From contig JAJEKV010000011.1 in assembly GCA_021234155.1 (NCBI GenBank), positions 22,952,416-23,016,415 of the forward strand: a DNA stretch of 64,000 nt, in the 5' to 3' direction. A program made the translations under genes and the position numbers. The notes under the pieces are model-generated. The model saw nothing but the letters and a program-made list of their open reading frames with translations, was not told the origin of the DNA and did no database searches. Positions 33,173-45,146 of the stretch are shown here, piece after piece. This DNA comes from Isoetes taiwanensis. Taxonomy: Eukaryota; Streptophyta; Lycopodiopsida; Isoetales; Isoetaceae. Each line of letters opens with the position of its first letter. Within the stretch, counting starts at the first letter, position 1.

Positions 33173-33790
33173 AAGAAGCGATTCTGCGGGGAGCCGCTTT
33201 CGACCTAGGTTTCATTAGACCTAGTGTCTCGCCGTTTGGAGCGCCCATTCTTTTTGTCAAGAAGAAGGATGGATCTTTGAGGATGTGCATAGACTATAGA
33301 CAGTTGAATAAGCACACCATTAAGAACAAGTATGCGCTTCCAAGATCAGACGACTTGATGGATCAGCTCCAAGGTGCAAAGATCTTCTCCAAAATCGACT
33401 TAAGGTCGTTTATCATCGATCGTGATAAAGGAAGAAGATATCCATAAGACCGCCTTTGAACGCCGGTATGGGCATTATGAGTTCACAAGAATGCCTTTCG
33501 CTTATCAAATGCCCCCGCGCTCATGAGGCTCATGAACGATATCTTCGGGGAGTTCCCGGACACCTTTGTCATTGTTTTCTTTGACGACATTTTGGTGTAT
33601 AGCGAGATCCCTTGAAGAGCACGCATAACACTTGAGAAGAGTGCTGGAGAAGTTGAAGAGGCACCAGTTGCCATGCGCCAAGTTGTCGGGTGCCACTTCA
33701 AAACGTAAAAGGTGGAGTATCTAGGTCATGTGATCTCAGCCAGGCATCTCAACAGACCCGCCAAGATTGAAGCCGCCATTCAAAGGGTCG
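33173..33790 (+). pseudogene. Gypsy reverse transcriptase
   Basis: The RT blocks appear in order: [20 protein letters not shown] (about 33231-33290), [18 protein letters not shown], and FSKIDLRS (33388), where the expected YHQIR is replaced by IIDR through an indel at a CAG site. Then FERRYGHYEF and FVIVFFDDILVYS with the catalytic DD near 33582. Frame changes separate most blocks. Confidence 0.92.
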
Positions 33791-33939
33791 GCCGAAGAAT
33801 GTGCATGAAGTCGAGTTTCCTCGGCCTAGCGGTACTACAGAAAGTTCGTGAAGAACTTTTATAAGATAGCAGCCCCGCAAGTAACAGACTGGGACGAGGG
33901 CGTGAGAAGGTGAAAGATTGGGTAGAGCATTGGCACAAG

Positions 33940-34380
33940 AAAGCCCAAAAGGGGTTTGAATTGTTGAAGGAAGCTTTAACAACAGCCCCCGCCTTTAACC
34001 CCTCCGGACCGGAGAAAGATAAGCTTGTAGCAACAGATGCGAAAAGAAGATAGCTACAAAAGTGCGGGCTTATGCAAGAAGGGCGTGTGGTAGCGTATGA
34101 TTCCGTGAAGATGAACGACGCCGAGACGCCGCTACCCAACGCACGATCGAGTTGCTTTAAGGTTGTCGTGGCATTAAGAATATGGAGGCATTATCTCTTG
34201 GGAAGGAAGTTCCAATTGATACCCACCATCGAGCCTCCAATATGTATTCACGCAACCACACCTTAACTGAGGCAGCGAGAGATGGATGGAGTTCCTCAAG
34301 AATATGACTTTGATATAGTCTACAAGCCGGAAGCTCAATGTGGTAGCAGATGCACTTTCAAGGCATCCCCGACAACTAGA
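33940..34380 (+). pseudogene. Gypsy RNase H
   Basis: FELLKEALTTAPAF near 33958 and KDKLVATDA (catalytic Asp) near 34015 begin the domain. VVVALRIWRHYLLGRKFQL near 34165 and VYKPEAQC...ADAL near 34320-34365 complete the expected order. Several indels disrupt it. Confidence 0.85.
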
Positions 34381-34559
34381 GTGCATTGCAATGCAATTTC
34401 GACGCTCCAAATGACTTTGGTAAGAGGATTGAAGAGTCCTTGCCAACGGATGTAGATTTCGTGGAAGTATGGGCAAGCCTTCAAGGAGGCTAGAACAGAT
34501 AAAGAGCGGGAGGCCTTCAAGCATTATAAGAAGGAAGGCAACCTAGTATACCATAAGAA

Positions 34560-35470
34560 CAAGTTGTGCGTGCCAAATCATCGGTGTAAGGAAGTTGATC
34601 CTCCATGACACGCGACAACAGCCCAATAGCTGGCCATGCGATTCATGAAAACATATTTCAAAGTCGCGCAAAGCAGCCTATTATTGGCCGTGAATGAAGA
34701 AGCAAATAGCTCGTTACATCAAGGAATGTCAGCTATGCCGCCAGACGGCGAAGGCGTAGCAGCTTCAATTCCGGGGCATTAGAGCCATTAGCGTGCCAAA
34801 CGCTAAGTGGGAGGTAATCAAGATGGATTTCATCACGACTCCCAAGAATGATGAAAGGCAAGGATGCCTTGATGGTAGTGGTCGACAAGTTGTCGAAGAT
34901 GGCACATTTTGTGCCTTGCGTAACCACGATACGTACCATGGATACAAAGAAAGCTCTTCACCAAAGAGATCTTCGTGCTTCATGGCATGCCAAGGGAGAT
35001 CATCTCCGGCGAGGATCCGGGTTCATGAGCGCCTTTGACAAGACCTCTTTGCGGCGATCCGCACGGCTATCCATGAGCACGGCATATCATCCTCGATCCG
35101 GATGGGCCGACGGAGCGGACCAACAGATTTTAGAGGACATGCTACTTAAACTATGTCCGAATAAGCAAAGTATGTGGGAAGAATTTATTCACTTGGTGGA
35201 GTTTGCATACAATAGCACCAAGCAGAATCATCCCAAATGTCGCCGTTTATGATCAATTACGCTATCGCTGTTTAACTCCGCACACTTGGCACAACCCCGT
35301 GTCAAAAGTGGAAGTTTCGCAGCCATGTTGGCGGATATGCAAAGCAGCCTTGTGGAGGAGGTTAGAGGGTATCTGCTAGCGTTAAGAAGTCGACAAAAAG
35401 AGCATCGCCCGACAAGCATCGAACAAAGAAGAGAGTTCAAAGTTGGAGATGATGTTTGGCTCAAGATCAA
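34560..35470 (+). pseudogene. Gypsy integrase
   Basis: The HHCC zinc-binding region is recognisable (a His-containing stretch near 34640, and ARYIKECQLCRQTAK near 34710-34750). The core begins VPNAKWEVIKMDFITTP (first catalytic Asp, 34795-34845) and continues with DALMVVVDKLSKMAHFVP. HGMPREII and FMSAFDKT mark the second Asp region, and EFIHLVEFAYNS near 35180 follows. Indels are frequent and typically sit beside CAG/CTG/CCG-like sites. Confidence 0.88.
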
Positions 35471-35924
35471 GGTGAAGCGGGCAAAGCTCAGATCGGCAAT
35501 TGCAAGAAGCTTGCTCCAAGGTGGGCCGGACCTTCGAATAGTCGAGAAAGTAGGTAATCAAGCCTACAAGCTAGACTTGCCAAGACACCTAAAGATTCAT
35601 AAGGTCTTCCACGTGAGTTTGCTGAAGAAGCATACCCCAAATCCGCACGAAGTCTTGGATTCGCCAACGTTGTTGGAAATGACGGAGGAACAAATGGAAA
35701 TAGTTCCGAATTGATTCTTGATAAAGCTTTCAAGAAAACGAGGAGATCAGAATTCCTCCAAAGATTTGGTCAAGTGGAAACACTTACCGTGGAAGACGCG
35801 ACGGGTACTTAAGAAAGATTTAGTAAAGCAAAGATCCACGGTTTATGGAGCAATGGGACGGCAAGGTCATCTCCCAAGAAATCGCCTCGAGCATGTCGAT
35901 TTGTGTAGGTTAATTCTTGTGTAG
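35471..35924 (+). pseudogene. Gypsy integrase GPY/F block and chromodomain-like tail
   Basis: GGPDLRIVEKVGNQAYKLDL with HLKIHKVFHVSLLKKH (35520-35630) is the GPY/F module. After a stop at 35712, DLVKWKHLPW (about 35770) matches the chromodomain core L-V-K-W-x-x-L-P. Chromodomains direct integration to histone-marked chromatin, which is of interest because the same element carries an H3-like protein. Confidence 0.82.
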
Positions 35925-36786
35925 TTAAGATTAATCTCGATGCCACCTACGGTTAGTATGGGTCGCATGCGTTGTTACCGATGATGGGACCACTACCCGG
36001 ATCTCTAGGGCGTGGTGTAATGTCAATGTAGGCATGACCGCGTTTCCGGGCTTTGGGCGAGTGGAAGGTAGATTAGAAAGTCTACTGGCCCCACACAGAA
36101 GCAGACGACCCTCGAGAGAAAGGAGGTCATGAAGGAATGCATTGATAGGAAAAAGCACCTTTAGCCCCATATATGCTTTGATAGGAGGAATCTATCCTTT
36201 TTCGGCCCCACGCGAAGGATATCCTCCACGCCGGGCAACTAGAGGTGTAGGCATGAGCGGCATATAGGCATGTAGGCGCTGCCTCTCACGCCATAATGGA
36301 AGATTCACCCTCTTCCTACGGAGATTAGCCATGCATCCATGTAGATAGGTGGGGTGGTCACCATATAACCAAAATTTTATTAATAATAATTAAATGATAC
36401 TAACGTAGTGTCGACCAAGCAGCCAAGAGCTTTCGGGAGGGCAAGGAGGTCGAGCTACGAAGACTTGCAACACAAATTTTTTTGTTGGAATGTGTTGCAA
36501 GGAATGAAGAATACCTCGGACGTAATTTTAAAATTTTGATAAACTTAATCGTAATGTTAAGTGAATTTTGAAGTAATCTGCTTAGTAATGTTGTGAATTG
36601 ATAAGTTATTTCATAATATAATGATGTGATAATGTCATAAAAATATTACCTTAAGGTAATTTTAATAAATGTGTAGGAATTATAGTAGTAATCGTATGTA
36701 TCAGGTTGATTGCAAAAGTTACGATGATCCCAAGGTGGGGAGACCCGATCTTTGCCGCGACAAAGATCATTTCAAGGTGGGGAGAA
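35925..36786 (+). other. Gypsy 3' internal non-coding region with polypurine tract
   Basis: No gene is recognised. Two purine-rich copies of 'aaggtggggaga' occur at 36732-36743 and 36774-36785; the second lies immediately before the 3' LTR and is the working polypurine tract by position. Confidence 0.7.
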
Positions 36787-38457
36787 TGTGACGTTCAAAA
36801 AGCATGATCGCCCGGGACGTATACCGTCTCGGCCTCGTCACGCGTATTAACGCACCCTCCGGTGGCGTACGCTTAGCGTGTAGCCAGGTGAGTAGCCCTA
36901 GGGGGCAACTTGCCAGAAATATGTGCAACTATTAATGTGCACATTTTCCAATGTACACATTAATGGGGCACACATTTACAAGTGGACACTTCATGCCAAG
37001 TGGGCCACACCCATAGGTGCAATTAATGTGCACATTTTCCAATGTACACATTAATGTGGGCACACATTTCCATGTGTGCACATTTGGCCACCTAGCCCTT
37101 AAAGGCAAGTGGGCCCATTTCCAATTATCCCACATGCCAAAAGGGGATAATTGGAAACCCTAGCCAACCCCCTTGTCTATATAGGGTAGGAAACCCTAAC
37201 TAGCCCAATTTTCGATTTTAGGGCTTTAGAACTCTGTTTTGGCTGCCTCAACAGCCAAAACCGCATCCCAGACTCTGCCTGGGAGAATTGCATCCTTAGT
37301 TCCTCTAGATTCGAGCGTTTCAGCAGGATGGTCGAGCTCAGGTCAGGAGGAGCCCCTCAAGGATCAGGTATTTGGCCAATTAGATAGTCTAAACCTTATT
37401 TTAGTCTTAGAATCAGTAGGTTTAGCCTATTAGATCACCCATAGCAGCCCTCTAGATCTCTAGATAGCAGATCCTAACTAAAGAACCTAACTCTATGTTG
37501 TAGATTAGATCTAGTTCTTTAGTTCTCTGTGAAGTATATGGATGATGCATCTCTATGAACTCCTTGTATTGGGAAGGGGGGTAGAGACCTAAAGCTTTGT
37601 AGTTGATGCTCCTAGAGTAGCCTCTCTAGCACACTGTAGATGCGGCCTGTGCACAAGAGCCACACCTAGTTGTGGGTGAAGGGGCCAGACTGGCTTATAA
37701 GGAGGTTCGTGTTCTGACTCTTGAACGATCCCTATGGTGTGTTAGTGCTGCCGGGGATCATTGTGACTAGGTCCAATGGCTTGCCACTGCGTGTGGGCAA
37801 GGCATGGGCTCGACACTCGTGAGGTGGTGAATATGACCTTCCATTGAGTTCAAGTCGAATCACGGGCAAAGGCCCTCTAGTCACCTTGAGTCGCATGTAG
37901 ATCTCGGAGGGAGAGATCCCTACCCGCCCCATCGGAACCGGGGAGATGCAACCCGGATATATCCCCTTGGCTATGCATCCGGCGGGCTACGTCAGTCCCA
38001 ACACTTTTCAGCCTACTCGCAAAGTGTGCACGGGGAGGGGCGGATGGAGTGGACAACCCTAAGCCATGTTCATATGCCAGCCAAATCCATTGCCATGAAT
38101 TCATGCGCAATGAACTCGGAGACCCAAGCCGTCACCATCCCTTGAGTCTCGAGCCTTGGGTAGGGCTCCCTATGTGATGTGCTGATCTTTGTCTATGCAG
38201 ATATGTGGAGGACCGTCCCTTCGTGATGGTCATATGATGTTGATGTATGTGCTACGACATGTATGTTTACGCTTCCCAGCCTAGGTAGGCCCCGAGGGGA
38301 GATCGGGTGCAATGACCCTTCCATTCTTCCCACTTTGGAACCCGTCACGGTTGCGGTGTCATGTGGAGGGCCCCTGTATTAGCATGGAGCTTGTATGGGG
38401 ATGAACTCCCTGTTTGTATACGGTGAGTGCACCGTATCACGAGTAGGGGACGCCACA
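36787..38457 (+). repeat. 3' LTR of the Gypsy element
   Basis: It is 1,671 bp and matches 25161-26838. It is followed by 'actc', which also precedes the left LTR. Confidence 0.93.
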
Positions 38458-39456
38458 ACTCCCATTTGGCGGCATTGATGAGCCCGTCCCGACGTGGCTC
38501 ACCAATCCATCACTGTCTCAATTCGAAGATGATGTGCCCCTGTGCGAATGGAGGCAATGAGTCTGCGTCTTTTCATGGGCAAGTGGGTGCGCAGGTAGCA
38601 TTGTGGGCCTCGTTCCAATGTGGGATTTATGTGGCGCTGGTAGTGTGCTGTCTTGACCTGTTCAAGGGCGCTGGCATCCCAAAGCTTGCTGATGAAGCAA
38701 GCGTCAAGATATTGCCTCAAGCTATGGCGATCTGCCTCTGTTTGCACATGTATGCACCTGTGCTCCTGCACATTCCATCTAGCCATCCATTGAGCTCTCT
38801 TTTCCCTCCAACAGGCCTTGAGGCGCTGTGGCCCCATTGCCATGATATAAGCTAGTTTTGGGAGACGAGCATCGTCCATGTTGACCACCTTCTGAAAATA
38901 GACAATGTGGCGATCAAGGGCCGCCCTCTGAAGAGGCAAGAATCCTGTTTCCTGCAGTAGAATTTGATATGGGACTGTGGACTTCACCCCTAGTGCTCGT
39001 ACCAAGAAGGCTTTCTGCACCTGCTCCAAGTCATTCCAAGTAGCGAGGGATACTACTGGGCCCCATACTTCAACCCCGTATAAAAGGACAGGCTCCACTA
39101 AGACTTTGAACAGGTGTGACTGATGGGTCCAATCATACAACTCCGCTCTATGACTATTGTTTTGCATTGCATATAGTGCTTTCCAGCCCGCCGTAACTCG
39201 TAGCCGTATGGATGTGTCCCAGTGCATAGTAGACGGAAACTCCACTCCCAAATATTTGTATGTGGATGCTACTTCCACATTCTGCCCTCGGTAACGGAAG
39301 GAGGGGATCCTCGGCTGTCGTGAAGATGATATGAAAACCACCTTAGTCTTGGCCAAGTTGACGCGCATATCAGTCGCTTGACAAAATGTGTCCAGGGCAT
39401 CGAGATGTCGTTGCATGTCTGCTGGTGTGTAAGCTAGGAGGTCCACATCATCAGAA
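38458..39456 (-). pseudogene. LINE-A copy 1, RT C-terminal half (right of the Gypsy insertion)
   Basis: A 315-codon minus-strand frame begins just after the RT catalytic site: SDDVDLLAYTPADMQRHLD, where the usual YADD reads SDD at the truncated edge. TKVVFISSSRQPR, YKYLGVEF, VLLYGVEVWGP and LEQVQKAFLVRALGVKS follow, the RT thumb and connection region of L1-type LINEs. It is over 80% similar by eye to LINE-A copy 2 at 43770-44690. The copy is 5'-truncated near 39456 inside the RT domain. Its 3' end lies at 25160-24745, on the other side of the Gypsy element. Confidence 0.92.
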
Positions 39457-40221
39457 GGAAATCACGACTATAGATAACTAATCTATATTCTTATTTGTTC
39501 AATTATTTACTTACGTGGACTGGCTATTATCATATGCTTTACGATTTCATTTATCTAGTTACGTGGACTGGCTACTATCGGGATGCAAATACGATGTGCG
39601 AGTCTAACTTTATCATTATAAAGTCACTTCACCCTCGGGTCACAGAGGGCAACCCTCCGTGCGCAGCACCTTGTTAAATTTGGTTTTTCCATCCAGAGGA
39701 GAACTTTTTGGATTTTTTTTTTTGTTTTAAGTTAGTTTTCTAAGGTTGTGGGGGGCTGGCGAGAAAATTTTCTCGGTATTCCAAAAATCGGGCCTTGGCC
39801 TTTACCACGAAATTCAATTATGGGGTTCTAAAGGTTATCCACCCCATTTTTGGCGACATGGGCACGGCATGGAAGATCTGAGCTATGATTTCATGGAAGA
39901 GCATGGAATACATGTGGAGGACCCCGGGGCAGGATAATAGGAGTTTTTGCCAGCCCGATTGGATGCAGATGCAGTGCCTTAAATTGTAGTGTTTCTTTGG
40001 CAGCTCTTGCTAGAACTTTGGCTATGGGCATTAGACGTCAATTTTGAGCTCTTTAATGGCTCTTTTTGAGGCTCGTACAAAGATTTTGCATACATGTTTG
40101 ATCATTTTGATCGCCCAAGAGAATACTATATGGAGCCCACACCCCTATTATGGACGCTGCCAATGTGGCATGACGTAAAAATACTATCGATCGATCGATC
40201 GATCGATCGATCGATCGATCG

Positions 40222-40271
<50 letters not shown>

Positions 40272-41689
40272 GAATATATGGTGACCTAAATTGATGCCTT
40301 TCTTAGATTTGGCTATTGACCTGATCATTTTCATGGGCAACCTTAACAAGAAGTAGAGTTGCAGGTAAAAAATCATTTTTTTATTTCTTCTGATTTTACA
40401 ATGCATATAGAAGTTTTGGGTTGTGGATTTTTATCAGGCTTTTGAATTTAACATTCCATTCTTAAACTCTTGTATTGTAGTTGCTTATCTGCTGCATATA
40501 AGAATGTCCACTCTATTTCGAAATGCAAAGTTATCAGTGAGATACTGAATATTCACCAAACTTCCATTCCTGTTTGATGCCCATCCATGAATAATCTACA
40601 ACATATGTACATGTGTTCACCATTCTAAATCGTGTATTACCTAAGCAAGGTTATGCAGGAAGCGATGGATATGTTTGGCTGGAGGTGAGTTTGATGGAAT
40701 CGTTTAGGGTTATCATTTTCTATGGAGGGCTAAATTGATTGTGGTGTATGGTGGACATCAATATTCTCCATTATCTGTCCATGATAGTAGACAATAAGAC
40801 ATAAAAGGTTGGTCCATTATATTACCTGCATATTTACATCTTAAAGTCTCATGGCTCTGTGCATTGGATGCTGGAGCACGGTTTACTCAGAAGCCTCAAG
40901 TAACTATTTTCTTCAGCTATTTTTTGCATTCATCATCATCACTTACAGATCAGGCCTGAATAGCTAGGTTCTGGCCGAAGCAAAAACTTGTCTACTTTGC
41001 AAGATCAGTTCAGCTGTTGTGATTAAGATTTTATTTCTTTTCTGATGGAAGAGGCCGCTTGCACGCACATGGATCGATTCAAGGTAAAACCTCTCTACCA
41101 CATGCAATAAAAATGTATTCTTCTGAAATTTTTAATGCCCATTATTTGCTTGAATGTGCGACACAAGAAAATATTCTTAGGTTCATCAGGTGCGAGAGTC
41201 TAACAAATTTGTAAACTTTGTACTTTGTGCATCTCTGTCCATGTTATCCTTGCTTTTGCAGGTTAGCTATAGACTCAATGCAGAGCTTCTTCTGCATTCT
41301 TAAATACATGGACCAACATATTTGGCAAGAAAATGTGTAAGCCAACTCCCTTGGCTGCAGAATTTTGAGGGCATTCATTTTTAATAAGTATATTGCTTGA
41401 AATGCATGTTCATTCACTGTTTCATTTAGCGTATGCCATATTGTATAATTTTTTGTTGTTTTGGTTTCAACAAGTACACAATAGATGCATTTCGACATGT
41501 TCAGTTCGTTCAGGTAATTCTATGCCATTCTCTTTGAATCATGCCTGTTCCCATGATATCGTAATCTTTTGCTCTAACCCTGAATCCCTTTGCTCTATCT
41601 AATTGCATAATATACCCGCAAATTTAGCAAATTTGTAGACTTTTTTATGTTGTGCATCAAATGCCAACAAATAGGAACTATGCCTCCGT
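39457..41689. other. Unassigned sequence with microsatellites
   Basis: No recognised gene is present. A 'ttacgtggactggctat/ctatc' block is repeated near 39513 and 39554. A 63-codon plus-strand frame at 39746-39937 is unidentified. A compound microsatellite lies at 40184-40271. Confidence 0.4.
40184..40271. repeat. Compound microsatellite (ATCG)n then (ATCT)n
   Basis: About ten ATCG units are followed without a break by about twelve ATCT units. The two arrays differ by one base per unit. Confidence 0.95.
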
Positions 41690-44600
41690 ATGGTATCTTG
41701 GAACTGTCGGGGCTTCCCTTGGCAGAAAGGGGAGAGTCTCAACTCTATTGCACCAGATATAGATCTCATTTTCCTCATGGAAACATGGGAACATGCATGG
41801 CACAAAATGCCAGACCTTCCAGGCTATTTGCATTTCTCGGTATTCAACGAGTGCACAGGCAAACGAGGGCATTGGAGGGGGGGGAGGTAGCCTGCTACTA
41901 TCGTGCAACCTTGGTGCAGTCAGTCTCGCTGTACAAGACAGACAGGTACAATCGCTACTTGTGGGTGCGCGTGCAGCATGATAGTGGCCGCATCCTCTTT
42001 GTAGCAGCATGCTACTTTCCACATGTCGAGAGCAACTTCTATAACACTCGTTTGGGTGTGGATAGATTGGAGCCCTATGTCGATCTATATGATGACATGC
42101 AGCAGCACAAACAGTTGGGCAAGGTCATGCTACTTGGAGACTTTAATGCACGCACAAGAGCCAAGCAGAGGACGTCTTGCAATTGAACCCCCCAGAGATG
42201 AATTGGCCAAGGATATCAGATGACAACCATATTTCACGCTATGGTAGGCAGTTGTTGTTGCTGGGTAGTATCTTTGACCTGGTTATTTGTAATGGGTTGG
42301 CACAATGGCCGTCTTCCAGCCACTGCACTTGTAGACAGGAGAACCAAGGGGGTGGCTCTAGTGTGGTGGATTACGTGCTGGTCGAGGAACAAGATCTGCA
42401 CTTGGTTATCCATTTTGGCATTGGAACAAACACTCGGGACGAGGAAGTGGACTCAGACCACCAGCTCCTTTTCTTGCATGGACATTGGCAGGCTCCCTGT
42501 GCATCCATTGCCTCAACACCCCAGGTGCCCCAGCTATGCCTCGATTACGACCATGCAGAGACCTATGCCTGAATGCTTGAGCATGATCTGGAGGGACTAT
42601 TGCAGCTCTTCACACTTCATCAACAATCTGCCCAGCTGATTCACCTGCTTCTGACAGCCGCTGAAAGATGCTTTGGGAGAGGCCACCCACAGAGGACCCT
42701 CGGGCGCTACCACCTTCCCCCGCAACAGATGGTTCGATGATGAGTGTCGGAAGATCAAACGCGAACTCCGGCAAGTCATTGATCCCACCTTTCGCCCACA
42801 ACCCATCAGTCAATACCGCTCCTTCCTCAAGAATAAGAAAGCCAGATACCTCATAGAACACCAGCAGCAGATGTTCGGTCTCCTGGCTCGACATCCCAGG
42901 ACATTCTGGAGAAAGGCATTGAGCAAGGCCATACAGCCCATAGGGAACATCACCTCGGAACAATGGGTACAGTACTTGCAATAGCTTTACGATCCATTTC
43001 GGGGGGCAAACAGCGGTGCCTCCACCGGATGGGCACGGCTCTCGCGTCATCACAGAGGGGGATGTCATCATGGGCCTGCAACGCCTAGCTAATGAGAAGG
43101 CAACAGATTTAGATGGCATGTAGACAGAATTCTTGAAGTGGGTTGGGCCTCCAATGGTGCCTGTCCTCACGGCACTATTCAATAAAGCATTGCAAGAAGG
43201 CTTCCTCCCCAGTGAATCACTGTGCCCATATACAAGACAGGTGACCCTCAATGCCCAGCCAACTATCGCACTATTATGGTCAGCTCTCTCTTTGCAAAAC
43301 TATTGGTTGACATCCTTGAGTAGCGGCTGACGATATGGGCAGAAGAGGCAGAGGTGCAGGCTCTGACACGGGTAGGCTTCCGGCCCAAGCATTCCACCAT
43401 TGATCATATCTTCACTCTGCGCACACTGATTGAGGATAGCAGGAATCGCCGGCAAAACCTGACTGTTGTTTCGTGGATTTCGCAGAAGCTTTTGACACAG
43501 TACCCCGGGACATGTTATGGGGCAGATTGCGGCAGCTAGGGATCCCCGTTGATATGGAGAACGCAATATACAGGCTATATGAGGCATGCTCAGGATGTCT
43601 CACATCATCAGGACAGCCGGTAATCAGTAGGATTGGAGTACGTCAGGGTTGCCCCCTCTCTCCCACACTCATTGGCCTATACATTGATCAGCCGGAAGAC
43701 GGGCTTTCTGAGCACAGAGATGCAAGCGCCCATCTCATGCATCATGTAATACGGCAACTCATATATGCTGACGATGTCGACCTCCTGACCTATACTCCGG
43801 AGGACATGCAACGTCACCTGGATGGTCTTGACACTTTTTGCCAATTCACTGGCATGCGAGTTAATTTGACCAAAAGTAGGGTGCTGCTAGTTTCGTCATC
43901 CCGTCAGCCAAGGCTTTCCTCATTCACTTACCAGGGACAAGATGTCGAGGTGGCTCCGACCTACAAGTATTTGGGGATCGAGTTCTCTACTATGACCCAC
44001 TGGGATGCTACCACCAGGTTGCGTGTCACGGCGGGTTGGAAAGCACTATATGCCATGCAGAGCAATAGCCACAAGGGAGAGTTGTATGCCTAGGGCCACC
44101 AGTCATACCTGTTTAGGGCCTTGGTCGAGCCGGTTCTCCTATATAGAGATGTAGGGTCCGGTGGTATCCCTCATCACCTAGAATGATCTCGAGCAGGTGC
44201 AGAAAGCCTTCTTGGCACGAGCCCTTGGGGTAAAGTCCACAATTCCATACCAGATCCTACTCCAGGAAACAAGTTTTCTATCCCTTCAACGGGCTGCATT
44301 GGAACGCTATATTATTTACTTCCAGAAGGTGGTTGCTATGGGTGATACATGTTTGCCCAACCTTGCTTTGTCCGTAGCAATGGGTCCCCAATGCCTCAAA
44401 GCCTACTGGAAGGACAAGCAATCTCAATGGTTCTCACGTTGGGGTGTACAGGCAAACAGATGCGTACAGGTATGGACAAAGAAGGATCACAAGGCACTAA
44501 AGCTGTATCTAGATGCTAGTTTCCTTCGCAAGCTCTGGGATGCAGATGCTCTGACACACGTTAAGATGGCACACTATCGGCAACAAGTCAATCATATGCT

Positions 44601-45146
44601 CATGAGAGGCCCACACCAGTACTTGTGCACCCATTTGCCTATGAAGAAGCGCGGATTTATAGCATCCATTCGAACATCGTCTCTGCATTGAGACGGGGCG
44701 TTGGACTCGGGAAGCACGAGAGGATAGGCTTTGTCAGTGTTGCCACCAGGACACCATTGAAGATGAATGTCATGCCCTCCAGATCTGCCCAGCGTTTGCC
44801 CATATCCGAGCGTGGTATGTTCAGTTAGTTGTGCCTGACCAACCAACCGCTGCATGAGTTATTGAATACGGCATCCGTGGGCTTGTTGGGGTCATACCTC
44901 CAGGAGGTTATGGATACAGGGACTCAGTTCTGCCCCCCAGAACAATACTGAATTGTCCTATACAATTGTATAGTATACCGGCATACTTATTACTGCTAAG
45001 GTTTTTCCCTCGAAAGCCCTTCAGGGCGTGGGTTTTTTTAATCTTGACAGTAATACGCTTGCTGCTCTCTTTTTATTTGGGTCCCATAGGCCAATTGGTC
45101 TCCGTGGACGATAAAAAATCTATTCTATTCTATTCTACTCTATTCA
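41680..45146 (+). mobile_element. LINE-A copy 2: endonuclease, RT, 3' UTR and CTATT tail
   Basis: The APE-type endonuclease is readable: VSWNCRGFPW near 41690, MLLGDFNAR near 42128, and SVVDYVLV with SDHQLL near 42360-42470. The RT follows, with NEKATDLDGM (43093), DTVPRDMLWGRL (43495), GVRQGCPLSP (43635) and the catalytic YADDVDLL near 43765. The thumb region (YKYLGIEF, QKAFLARALGVKS) runs to about 44690, then a worn zinc-binding segment (DECHALQICPAF in a shifted frame). The 3' UTR carries a stem-loop (44987-45055) and ends in CTATT-type repeats at 45119-45146. Stops and shifts are scattered, so it is dead. The 5' end is near the start of the endonuclease; no ORF1 is seen. Confidence 0.92.
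44987..45055 (+). other. LINE-A 3' UTR stem-loop, copy 2
   Basis: Outer arms ttattactg and cagtaata, with the inner gtttttccctcgaaag block, match the reverse complement of 24834-24903. Confidence 0.7.

Larger units (their letters stand above)
25161..38457 (+). mobile_element. Gypsy chromovirus-type LTR retrotransposon (13.3 kb) with two extra genes
   Basis: LTRs of 1,678 and 1,671 bp (25161-26838 and 36787-38457) start TGTG and end CACA. A Met-tRNA-like PBS follows the left LTR and a polypurine tract precedes the right one. Pol order (protease, RT, RNase H, integrase with a GPY/F block, then a chromodomain-like tail) is that of chromoviruses. The 4 bases 'actc' flank both ends, consistent with a target-site duplication, and the surrounding LINE reads through the insertion. 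Between PBS and gag lie about 4 kb that ordinary chromoviruses lack, holding an H3-like gene and an unknown gene. Frames are fragmented throughout, but mostly by indels at CAG/CTG/CCG sites that may be sequencing artefacts. Confidence 0.93.

Noticed and set aside
25161-38457. Reading the frameshifts as proof that the Gypsy element is ancient
   Set aside because: The LTRs are almost identical outside CAG/CTG/CCG contexts, so the apparent decay is more likely a sequence-quality effect.
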